A stretch of DNA of 38,335 bases from Methylacidimicrobium fagopyrum (lineage in GTDB: Bacteria > Verrucomicrobiota > Verrucomicrobiia > Limisphaerales > UBA11358): the NCBI GenBank assembly GCA_026225255.1, contig JAMFSJ010000031.1, positions 1 to 38,335 on the forward strand. Direction: 5' to 3'. Positions 31,982 through 38,335 of this stretch are shown here, piece after piece. Each line of letters starts with the position of its first letter. Position 1 is the first letter of the stretch. Both the position numbers and the translations under genes were made by a program. The notes beneath the pieces were generated by a model that was not told where the DNA came from, did not search any database, and saw nothing but the letters and a program-made list of their open reading frames with translations.

Positions 31982-32842
31982 TCAAGGATTCGGCAAACGT
32001 CCGACGCGATAAAATGAGCCGGCGTTATTCGCATTGGGATCGGCAAAGATCGTGGGATTGACCGTGGCGGTATTGGTGTTGATTGGCGTCCAATTAAATA
32101 AATTACTGGAAACCAGGACGAGATAAGTCAAGCCGATGTCCGAGCTGTAACTGAATTGAAAATGATTCGCCGAAACGAAACTGGTGGAAGCGATCGTCAC
32201 AGGGCTCGCGTTGATGACTTTGACGGTGATGGAATTGGTCGCGGTGGCTCCGAGGTTATCACTGGCGATCGCGGAAAAAGTATAAGTCGCCGCCGACAAA
32301 TTATTCACCGCCATTGAAAACGGGGCCAAGATGACTTTGCCGAGCGAGGTGGTGCCTTGCAAAAATTGGACGTTCGTGATGCTGCCGTCGGAATCTGCCG
32401 CCGTGGCTTTCAGTGTCAATGATGCAGGGGCAGTCAGGGTAATTCCGCTGGCAGGATTAGTGATGGTCACGGTCGGCGGCACATTCGGCGGGGCGGCGGC
32501 ATTGACGGTAACGCTTCCCGTGAAGCCGTGAACTGTGCATTCATAGGGAAAGCTGCCGCTGGTATTAAATTTCTGCGTAAAAGTGGTTGGCCCGCTAAGG
32601 ACTGATGAATTCCCCGGCCACCCCGTGGCGCTACCAGTATAAAAAACATTGTGAGAGGTGGAGCCCGACGGCCATGTCCAGAGCACAGAGTCCCCGGCAT
32701 TGACCGTTGTCAGCTGCGGCTGAAACGCAAAATTAATCACGCTAACATTGGCGGTAGCCGCCAAGGTGGAAGTGGCATGGCCGCTAAGAATGATCCCAAC
32801 ACTTAAAACTAAGAGGCGAGTTGCATTTTTGATTACTTTCAT
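31982..32842 (-). CDS. Exported cupredoxin with Ig-like and C-terminal surface module
   Basis: A 286-residue protein. After a signal sequence (about 1-29; LLVLSVGIILSG), a plastocyanin-like domain (about 31-114) carries H64 (TSHNVFY) and C102/H105 (YECTVHGFTG), three of the usual four copper ligands; the axial methionine is missing. An Ig-like domain (about 121-210; VPPTVTITNPASGITL) and a C-terminal module (about 225-286; LTYLVLVSSNLFNWTPI, GSFYRV) follow. It could carry electrons in the periplasm, near the SCO1-type protein and the multiheme cytochrome. The ATG at 32842 is chosen from the signal sequence; the upstream open frame has no such feature. Confidence 0.8.
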   Translation of the reverse strand: MKVIKNATRLLVLSVGIILSGHATSTLAATANVSVINFAFQPQLTTVNAGDSVLWTWPSGSTSHNVFYTGSATGWPGNSSVLSGPTTFTQKFNTSGSFPYECTVHGFTGSVTVNAAAPPNVPPTVTITNPASGITLTAPASLTLKATAADSDGSITNVQFLQGTTSLGKVILAPFSMAVNNLSAATYTFSAIASDNLGATATNSITVKVINASPVTIASTSFVSANHFQFSYSSDIGLTYLVLVSSNLFNWTPINTNTATVNPTIFADPNANNAGSFYRVGRLPNP

Positions 32843-32914
32843 AAATTCAAATTTAATGGTTGTAGATTGGTGGGACATTTCGTGTCCTCTATTGCGATGA
32901 GTGGAATGAAGTTT

Positions 32915-32949
32915 TGTTCCCGAAACCCGGATGATTTTTTCCGGGAACA
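32915..32949. promoter_or_regulatory. Palindrome with back-to-back GGAAC boxes between divergent units
   Basis: TGTTCCCG (32915-32922) and CGGGAACA (32942-32949) are a perfect inverted repeat, 19 bases apart, between the cupredoxin and the ECF sigma gene. GGAAC is the -35 core of many ECF promoters, and here it points both ways. The -10 elements are not clear in either direction. Confidence 0.35.
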
Positions 32950-32987
32950 TTTTCGGCGCTGGCCACTCACACTTTCGACGCCACGCT

Positions 32988-33500
32988 ATGGCTGAAAGCC
33001 CGGACTTTGAAGTTCTTGTGGCTCAATACTATGAGCCGCTGTATCAATTCGCCTTCAGCCTGACGCGCGACGAGGCGGAAGCGTGCGACCTTACCCAGCA
33101 GACGTTCTGCGTCTGGGCGGCGAAAGGGCATCAGCTTCGCGACGTAACCAAAGTGAAAACCTGGCTCTTCACCACCCTCCATCGCGAATTTCTCGGTTCG
33201 CGGCGGCGGCAGAAACGTTTTCCGCATCTCGACCTTGAGGCGGCGGAACTGGAGCTCCCGGTCATTTCGCCCGCCGCCATCAGCCGCCTCGACACCGCGC
33301 AAGTGCTCGACGCGCTCAAGCAGGTGGATGAAATTTATCAAGCGCCCGTTGCGCTGTTTTATTTGCAGGATTATTCCTACAAGGAAATCGCCGAAATTCT
33401 CGACGTGCCGCTCGGCACCGTCAAATCGCGCCTCACACGCGGGCTGGGGAAATTGCATCAACTCCTGGCCGACACCGAAACGCAGCCACCCAAACCGTGA
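32988..33500 (+). CDS. ECF RNA polymerase sigma factor
   Basis: A 170-residue sigma factor. Region 2 (about 8-75; YYEPLYQFAFSLTRDEAEACDLTQQTF, KVKTWLFTTLHREFL) binds the -10 element and core RNA polymerase. Region 4 (about 105-160; PVALFYLQDYSYKEIAEILDVPLGTVKSRLTRG) binds the -35. Start at ATG 32988 is preferred over the upstream frame, which lacks homology. The stop overlaps the next start by GTGA. The divergent arrangement with the cupredoxin-SCO-cytochrome-barrel cluster makes that cluster its most likely target. Confidence 0.93.
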   Translation: MAESPDFEVLVAQYYEPLYQFAFSLTRDEAEACDLTQQTFCVWAAKGHQLRDVTKVKTWLFTTLHREFLGSRRRQKRFPHLDLEAAELELPVISPAAISRLDTAQVLDALKQVDEIYQAPVALFYLQDYSYKEIAEILDVPLGTVKSRLTRGLGKLHQLLADTETQPPKP

Positions 33501-34261
33501 ACATCAACGAAGCCAAAACCATTTTATTGCTTTACCGCCCCAATACGGCGGACGCCGACGATCCGCAAATCGCCGACGCGCTCGCGCTGACGAAAAGCGA
33601 TCCTGAACTCGCGCAGTGGTTTGAACAACACTGCCTGCGGCAAAATGCGTTGCGCGCCAAATTCCGCCAAGTCGGTCCGCCCGCTGGTTTGAAGGAACAA
33701 ATTATTTCCGAACAGCTCGCTGAAATCCGCCGCAACGCGCGGCGCAAAGAACGCGTCACGGTCAGCGTCGCCTTGAGCGTCACGTTTGCGGCGCTGATTT
33801 TTATCGCGATTTCGTTGCTGCCAAATTTTCGTGGCCCCGACCAATCACTCGGCGCGTATCAAATACAAATGGCCCACATCGCCACCGGCGGCTACGGCAT
33901 GAGTTTGCTCACCAACGACCCCGCGCAAATCCGCGTCTATCTCGCGCAAAACGCCGCGCCCGCAGATTACGCGTTGCCGGAGTCGCTCGGAAAAATTCCC
34001 GTCGCCGGTTGCGCCATTCAAACGTGGTCGGATAAAAAAATTTCCATGATCTGTTTCCGCACCAACCCGAAGTTGGCGGCGAATCAAAGCGATCTGTGGC
34101 TGTTTGTCGTTGACCGCAACTCCGTGAAGCACGCGCCGGAAACGGACGCGCCACAATTCGCGCAATCCGGCCCGCTCTACACCGCGGCGTGGACGCAAGG
34201 AGATAAGCTCTACGTTCTCGGCACGCGCGGCGATGAGGCCGCGATCCGGAAATTTTTGTGA
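33497..34261 (+). CDS. Probable membrane anti-sigma factor
   Basis: A 254-residue protein. A helical N-terminal domain (about 1-85; TILLLYRPNTADADDPQIAD, WFEQHCLRQNALRAKFRQ) is followed by one membrane helix (about 88-109; VSVALSVTFAALIFIAISLL) and a periplasmic domain of about 145 residues (FVVDRNSVKHAPETDAP). The translation start is a GTG that overlaps the ECF stop by GTGA. It lacks the HXXXCXXC zinc motif of classical ZAS anti-sigmas, so its role is inferred from position and topology. The periplasmic domain could sense redox or copper, but no ligand motif is seen. Confidence 0.72.
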   Translation: MNINEAKTILLLYRPNTADADDPQIADALALTKSDPELAQWFEQHCLRQNALRAKFRQVGPPAGLKEQIISEQLAEIRRNARRKERVTVSVALSVTFAALIFIAISLLPNFRGPDQSLGAYQIQMAHIATGGYGMSLLTNDPAQIRVYLAQNAAPADYALPESLGKIPVAGCAIQTWSDKKISMICFRTNPKLAANQSDLWLFVVDRNSVKHAPETDAPQFAQSGPLYTAAWTQGDKLYVLGTRGDEAAIRKFL

Positions 34262-34265
34262 TACC

Positions 34266-34290
34266 GTTTTGATCGCAGCGCGACCAAAAC
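34266..34290. terminator. Hairpin 1 after the anti-sigma gene
   Basis: GTTTTGATCGC (34266-34276) pairs with GCGACCAAAAC (34280-34290), 10 of 11 Watson-Crick plus one G-T, with loop AGC. It begins five bases after the stop. Confidence 0.55.
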
Positions 34291-34301
34291 CGCCAGTGAA
34301 A

Positions 34302-34320
34302 CGCCGAGCAAGGCTCGGCG
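34302..34320. terminator. Hairpin 2 between the converging genes
   Basis: CGCCGAGC (34302-34309) and GCTCGGCG (34313-34320) pair perfectly around AAG. It may serve as a terminator in either direction. Confidence 0.5.
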
Positions 34321-34343
34321 CGGATTGAATCCAACCGCCCTTT

Positions 34344-34364
34344 GTGCCGAACAAGGCTCGGCAC
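34344..34364. terminator. Hairpin 3, downstream of valS
   Basis: GTGCCGAAC (34344-34352) and GCTCGGCAC (34356-34364) pair 8 of 9 around AAG, ten bases before the valS stop on the minus strand. The sequence GCCGA-CAAGG-TCGGC recurs in hairpin 2. Confidence 0.5.
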
Positions 34365-34373
34365 TCCGAATAT

Positions 34374-37331
34374 TTAACCCAACTCTTCCAACGCAGTTTT
34401 CGCGTGCGCCAGTTTACCTTGCCACTCGACCAAACGTTGCTGGTGCTCTTGCAAAACCGTGGCCGGAACTTTTTGGGTGAAACTCGGATTGGCCAATTTC
34501 GCTTCTACTTTCGCGATTTCGGCGGCGATTTTTTCCACTTCTTTCGTGAGGCGCACGGTTTCAGCAGCGCGATCAATGTGGCCTTCGAGCGGCAAAAATA
34601 ATTCGCCGAGCGACGTGTTCACCGACGGTGTGCCTTTGGGCGGTTGATAATCGGCGTTCACTTCCAACGCTTCCGCATTCAGCAACAGCTTGATGACTTC
34701 CGCGTCGTGCGACGTGAGCGGCTGCGCGGGCTTGAAAACGTATTTCACTTTTTTCGCGGCCTGAATATTGGCGACGCGACGCAGATTGCGGCCTTGCACG
34801 ACGAGATCGTATTTCGTGCTCGTCTGGTCGTGGTGCGATGGCTCGAGGCTATAGTGAGCTTTGAAATCGTCGTCGAACGGCAATGGCCACGGCGCGAACA
34901 TGATGGTTTTGCCGCCTTGATTATCCGGCATGTCCGTGCTGTAACCCATGCCGTGCCACAATTCTTCCGTGATGAACGGCAAGAACGGATGGAACATGCG
35001 GATGGCGTGTGACAACACGAAATCAATCACGGCGAGCGTGCTGGCTTTTTGCGCCGCCTTCTGCATTTCTCCCTCTCCGCCTGGGGGGAGAGGGTTGGGG
35101 TGAGGTGGGGCCTCCACCACTTGAGACACGTCACTACTTTCGTCACCGCGCTCCCCTGCCCGCTCGCCTTCGAGGGGCGAGAGATTCGAAGCTTCGGTGG
35201 TTATCGCCCGTGGCAACGACGCTTTGCTCGCCTCGACATACCAGTCGCAATATTCGTTCCAGAAAAAGCGGTAGAGCGCGGCGGTGGCTTCGCTGAATTT
35301 ATATTCATTCAACGCGATGGAGACTTCGCGGATCGCAGCGTCGAGCTTGAGCAGAATCCATTTGTCATCGGCCGTGAGCAGTTGCGGATCGATCTCGCCC
35401 TGCACTTCGCCGCCTTGCATCTGACGGAAACGACAAGCATTCCACAGCTTGTTGCAGAAATTGCGGCCGAGTTCGACGTCCTTTTCATCAAACAAAACGT
35501 CCTGACCGAGCGGCGCGCTGCGCATGGTGCCGAAACGCAAAGCATCGGCACCATATTGCGCGATGAGCACGAGCGGATCGGGTGAATTGCCGAGCGTCTT
35601 GGACATCTTGCGGCCCTGCTTGTCGCGGATGATGCCGGTGAAATAAACATTCTTGAACGGCATCGCATCCGGCAAACCAAACTGCGGCTCACTCATGAAT
35701 TCGTAGCCGGCCATGATCATGCGCGCGACCCAAAAGAAAATAATGTCCGGCCCGGTGACGAGGTCGGTGGTCGGATAAAATTTCTTCAACGTATCGGTCG
35801 ATTCCGGCCAGCCCATCGTGGCGAACGGCCATAGCCAAGAACTGAACCACGTGTCGAGGACGTCGGTGTCTTGCTCCCAACCTTCACCGTGTGGCATTTC
35901 AAGGCCGCAGAAAGTTTCCAACGCCGGAGTTGTCCGGCCTTGCAATCCACCGGGAATGAAATGGTAGCGATACCACACCGGAATCCGATGTCCCCACCAA
36001 AGCTGGCGGCTGATGCACCAATCCTGAATGTTCGTCAGCCAGTGGTCGTAAACTTTCGCCCAACGGTCGGGATGAAATTTCATCTGCCCTTCCGCCACAC
36101 ACGCCTTGGATTGTTCCACGGCGGGATATTTCAAAAACCATTGCTCGCTCAAACGCGGCTCGATCGGCACGTCCGCGCGCTGGCTGTAACCGACGTTGTT
36201 CTCGTAAGGCTTTTCTTCCACGAGCACTTCAAATTCGCGCAGTTTTTCCACAGCGATTTTCCGTGCCTTAAAACGATCCAGCCCGCGCAAGTCCGCGCCC
36301 GCGAGGTCGTTCATGGAACCGTCAGCATTGATAACTTCAATGAGCGGCAGCTTGTGGCGCGTGCCGATTTCAAAGTCCACTTTGTCGTGCGCGGGCGTCA
36401 CTTTCAACACGCCGGTGCCGAATTCAAAATCCACCTGCTCGTCGCCGATGATCGGGATGAGCTTCTGTTCGGCGGCCAATTCCGCAGGCAACAAACGGAT
36501 GACATGCTTGCCAATGAGATGCGCGTAACGCGGATCTTTTGGATTCACGGCCACCGCGGTGTCACCGGGAATCGTTTCCGGGCGCGTCGTGGCGATGGTG
36601 AGCCAGGTGTCGGTCAGCAGCACGGTAGTGGGACAGGCATCTTGCCTGTCCGGTTGCGATTTGATTGATGACGAACTTGACAGGCTGGAAGCCTGTCCCA
36701 CTACTTCCGCCACCTGCACCTTGAAGTGATACATAAAACCCTTTTGCGGTTTCATTTCCACTTCTTCATCCGACAACGCCGTCTGCGACGCGGGACACCA
36801 ATTCACCATGCGCTTGCCGCGATAGATCAGACCCTTTTTGTAAAGCTCAACAAACACTTTCTGCACGCAGCGGGAATACTCCGGATCCATCGTGAACCGC
36901 TCACGCGTCCAATCGCAGGAGCAACCGAGCTTTTTGAGCTGGTTAATAATGATGTCGCCGTGCTTTTCTTTCCACACCCAGACACGCTTCAAAAATTCTT
37001 CGCGACCGAGATCGTGGCGCGTAAGCCGTTCCTCTTTCTTGAGCTGCTTTTCCACCATCATCTGCGTGGCGATACCCGCGTGATCGGTGCCGGGCAACCA
37101 CAACACTTCCTTGCCGTCCATGCGCGCTTTGCGGCTCAGGATATCTTGGATGGTATTATTGAGCACGTGCCCCATGTGCAACATGCCGGTGACATTCGGC
37201 GGCGGAATGACAATGGAATACGCCGGCTTGGCGGACTTCGGATCGGCCGTGAAGCAACCCTGCTTCAGCCAGAAGTCATACCATTTATCTTCAACCGACT
37301 GCGGTTCGTAGGCTTTCGAGATTTCAGACAT
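34374..37331 (-). CDS. valS: Valyl-tRNA synthetase
   Basis: A 985-residue class I synthetase that charges tRNA-Val. The HIGH-type motif HMGH is at 52-55 (PPPNVTGMLHMGH), with KMSKT in GRKMSKTLGNSPDP as the second signature. The editing (CP1) domain begins around TIATTRPETIPGD, and a C-terminal coiled coil (AAETVRLTKEVEKIAAEIAK) closes the protein. Two regions are inserted repeats: residues about 210-236 (VGQASSLSSSSSIKSQPDRQ...) and about 711-758 (SPLEGERAGERGD ... PHPNPLPPGGEGE). They fall in loop regions (before the editing domain, and before the helical bundle), so the enzyme may tolerate them. The gene is otherwise complete. Confidence 0.97.
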   Translation of the reverse strand: MSEISKAYEPQSVEDKWYDFWLKQGCFTADPKSAKPAYSIVIPPPNVTGMLHMGHVLNNTIQDILSRKARMDGKEVLWLPGTDHAGIATQMMVEKQLKKEERLTRHDLGREEFLKRVWVWKEKHGDIIINQLKKLGCSCDWTRERFTMDPEYSRCVQKVFVELYKKGLIYRGKRMVNWCPASQTALSDEEVEMKPQKGFMYHFKVQVAEVVGQASSLSSSSSIKSQPDRQDACPTTVLLTDTWLTIATTRPETIPGDTAVAVNPKDPRYAHLIGKHVIRLLPAELAAEQKLIPIIGDEQVDFEFGTGVLKVTPAHDKVDFEIGTRHKLPLIEVINADGSMNDLAGADLRGLDRFKARKIAVEKLREFEVLVEEKPYENNVGYSQRADVPIEPRLSEQWFLKYPAVEQSKACVAEGQMKFHPDRWAKVYDHWLTNIQDWCISRQLWWGHRIPVWYRYHFIPGGLQGRTTPALETFCGLEMPHGEGWEQDTDVLDTWFSSWLWPFATMGWPESTDTLKKFYPTTDLVTGPDIIFFWVARMIMAGYEFMSEPQFGLPDAMPFKNVYFTGIIRDKQGRKMSKTLGNSPDPLVLIAQYGADALRFGTMRSAPLGQDVLFDEKDVELGRNFCNKLWNACRFRQMQGGEVQGEIDPQLLTADDKWILLKLDAAIREVSIALNEYKFSEATAALYRFFWNEYCDWYVEASKASLPRAITTEASNLSPLEGERAGERGDESSDVSQVVEAPPHPNPLPPGGEGEMQKAAQKASTLAVIDFVLSHAIRMFHPFLPFITEELWHGMGYSTDMPDNQGGKTIMFAPWPLPFDDDFKAHYSLEPSHHDQTSTKYDLVVQGRNLRRVANIQAAKKVKYVFKPAQPLTSHDAEVIKLLLNAEALEVNADYQPPKGTPSVNTSLGELFLPLEGHIDRAAETVRLTKEVEKIAAEIAKVEAKLANPSFTQKVPATVLQEHQQRLVEWQGKLAHAKTALEELG
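35070..35184. repeat. 'CCCTCTCC' repeat pair inserted in frame in valS
   Basis: Two palindromes, 35070-35110 (CCCTCTCCGCCTGGGGGGAGAGGG) and about 35149-35184 (CTCGCCTTCGAGGGGCGAG), in mirrored orientation. They are translated as SPLEGERAGERG and PHPNPLPPGGEGE on the minus strand. It is the same family as 29900-30064. Confidence 0.8.
36625..36704. repeat. 80-bp palindromic element inserted in frame in valS
   Basis: Perfect 14-base inverted ends, GTAGTGGGACAGGC (36625-36638) and its complement (36691-36704). Inner copies of ACAGGCATCTTGCCTGT and ACAGGCTGGAAGCCTGT give secondary hairpins. The protein reads VGQASSLS ... DRQDACPTT at this site. Confidence 0.85.
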
Positions 37332-37365
37332 TTTTAAAAGAGGTTTTTAGCCACAAAAGTTTTTT

Positions 37366-37446
37366 AGCCACAGATTTTCACAGATGAAACACAGATTTGA
37401 TTCAGGGAAATTCTTATCTGTGTTTCATCTGTGCCCATCTGTGGCT
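37366..37446. terminator. Long 31-bp inverted repeat between cimA and valS
   Basis: Arms 37366-37396 and 37416-37446 match at 28 of 31 bases with a 19-base loop (words CACAGAT/ATCTGTG). It lies four bases after the cimA stop codon and upstream of valS on the same strand, so it could end cimA transcription or be a mobile-repeat copy. Confidence 0.65.
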
Positions 37447-37450
37447 CAAA

Positions 37451-38335
37451 TTATTTCTTGATCAACGCAAATTCCAACGAGTCCACCAAGGCTTCAAGGC
37501 TGGCTTCGATGATATTTTCGCTCACGCCGACGGTGCCCCATTCGCGGCGGCCATCGGTGGAGGTGATCAACACGCGCGTTTTCGCGGCGGTGCCAGTCTT
37601 GCCGTTGATGATGCGGACTTTGTAATCCGTCAACACAATGGATTTTAATTTCGGAAAAAAGCTGACCAACGCGCGGCGCAAGGCGGCGTCGAGTGCATTC
37701 ACCGGGCCGTCGCCTTCGGCAACCGTGTGGGCAATTTCATCGCCGACGCGGACCCGCACGGTGGCTTCGCAAATGGATTCTTTTTTATCGCGCCGCATGG
37801 AAACGTGATACGTCTCAAGGTTGAATCGCGGCGTAAATTTTTTGTCGAGTTCAGCGCGGATGAGCAGCGACATCGAACCTTCGGCGGCTTCAAATTCGTA
37901 GCCCGCGTTTTCCATTTCCTTGATGCGATTCAAAATCGGCTTCAATTCAGGCGTGTCATTCGTCAACTTGAAACCGAGGTCTTGCGCCTTCATCACAATG
38001 TTGCTGCGGCCCGCGAGATCACTGATAAGAATGTTGCGCTCATTGCCGACAAACTCGGGATTGATGTGCTCGTAACTGGACGCAAGTTTTTGCACCGCGT
38101 TGACGTGCGTGCCCCCTTTGTGCGCGAACGCCGCCGAACCGACCCACGGCAAACGCGGATTGTGGCGCAAGTTCGCGACTTCATCCACGAACAAAGAAAG
38201 TTCCTTCAGCTTCGGCAACGATTTCGCCGGCACACAAGTTTTCTTCAACTTAAAATGCACGAGCGGAATGATGCTGGTCAGGCTGCAATTACCCGTGCGT
38301 TCGCCGTAACCATTGATCGTGCCTTGCACATGCAC
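37451..38335 (-). CDS. cimA: Citramalate synthase, C-terminal part (N-terminus cut by the window)
   Basis: The gene runs off the right edge, so about 294 residues are seen and the catalytic N-terminal barrel is mostly lost. The visible part opens with VQGTINGYGERTGNCSLTSI, the end of the barrel, followed by the linker (AHKGGTHVNAVQKLASSYEHI) and the C-terminal regulatory domain (TVAEGDGPVNALDAALRRAL, LTDYKVRIINGKTGTAAKTRVLI and GTVGVSENIIEASLEALVDSLEF, in outline). The sequence pattern fits CimA, which makes (R)-citramalate from pyruvate and acetyl-CoA for isoleucine synthesis, better than LeuA. The regulatory domain is where isoleucine would bind. The substrate choice cannot be verified from the visible part. 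Confidence 0.88.
   Translation of the reverse strand: MHVQGTINGYGERTGNCSLTSIIPLVHFKLKKTCVPAKSLPKLKELSLFVDEVANLRHNPRLPWVGSAAFAHKGGTHVNAVQKLASSYEHINPEFVGNERNILISDLAGRSNIVMKAQDLGFKLTNDTPELKPILNRIKEMENAGYEFEAAEGSMSLLIRAELDKKFTPRFNLETYHVSMRRDKKESICEATVRVRVGDEIAHTVAEGDGPVNALDAALRRALVSFFPKLKSIVLTDYKVRIINGKTGTAAKTRVLITSTDGRREWGTVGVSENIIEASLEALVDSLEFALIKK

Noticed and set aside
33497..34261. Classical zinc (ZAS) anti-sigma factor
   Set aside because: The HXXXCXXC motif is absent; only the topology and position support an anti-sigma role.
35871..36668. 265-codon open frame opposite valS
   Set aside because: It mirrors a clear synthetase and has no domain signature; treated as a shadow frame.

Overview
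The window looks like a contig from a Verrucomicrobia-type bacterium (Limisphaerales/Pedosphaera-like is my inference). The evidence is a type IV pilin-like N-terminus of the '[25 protein letters not shown]' class (12.6 kb), a planctomycete/verrucomicrobial cytochrome c (PSCyt1-type) domain, OB-fold-rich sensor kinases, DUF4912, hpnD, and many small palindromic repeats, some inserted in frame into housekeeping genes. Both ends cut genes: the 5' end cuts a DHHA2-type protein and the 3' end cuts citramalate synthase.

Layout. 0-3.5 kb: a truncated, hybrid-looking DHH/DHHA2 protein, a ParD/ParE toxin-antitoxin pair, a gamma-carbonic anhydrase (minus strand), and yicC-gmk. 3.5-10 kb: coaC, then a tight run of membrane histidine kinase, NtrC-type sigma-54 regulator, small membrane protein and hpnD, joined by 1-4 bp stop/start overlaps; then a secreted lipase-like hydrolase and rsmA. 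9.9-10.5 kb: a non-coding gap with repeats and an internally deleted tRNA-Val(UAC) pseudogene. 10.5-16 kb: an AT-richer block for a secreted carbohydrate-binding protein, a pilin-like protein and a GH2 glycosidase. 16-22.5 kb: a hybrid-sensor histidine kinase with OB-fold repeats, a NarL-type regulator, a GH42 beta-galactosidase homologue lacking its usual acid/base glutamate, and a divergent AraC regulator. This part reads as sensing and breakdown of galactoside- or mannoside-type polysaccharide. 22.6-27.4 kb: an AsmA-like protein, a lone receiver protein, and DUF4912 - small membrane protein - GH57 glucan branching enzyme (glycogen metabolism).

The most interesting region is 27.5-34.3 kb. 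A minus-strand cluster, in transcription order, encodes a cupredoxin with extra surface modules, a CusF-SCO1 fusion, a secreted lipoprotein-like cytochrome with eight heme sites, and an outer-membrane beta-barrel fused to a cytochrome c domain. The last two resemble a porin-cytochrome conduit for moving electrons across the outer membrane. Divergently, an ECF sigma factor and a membrane protein that is probably its anti-sigma factor are encoded, with a palindrome carrying back-to-back GGAAC boxes between the two transcription units. 34.4-38.3 kb: valS (carrying two in-frame repeat insertions) and cimA, both minus strand.

All functional statements come from reading the translated sequence by eye; no database search was run.
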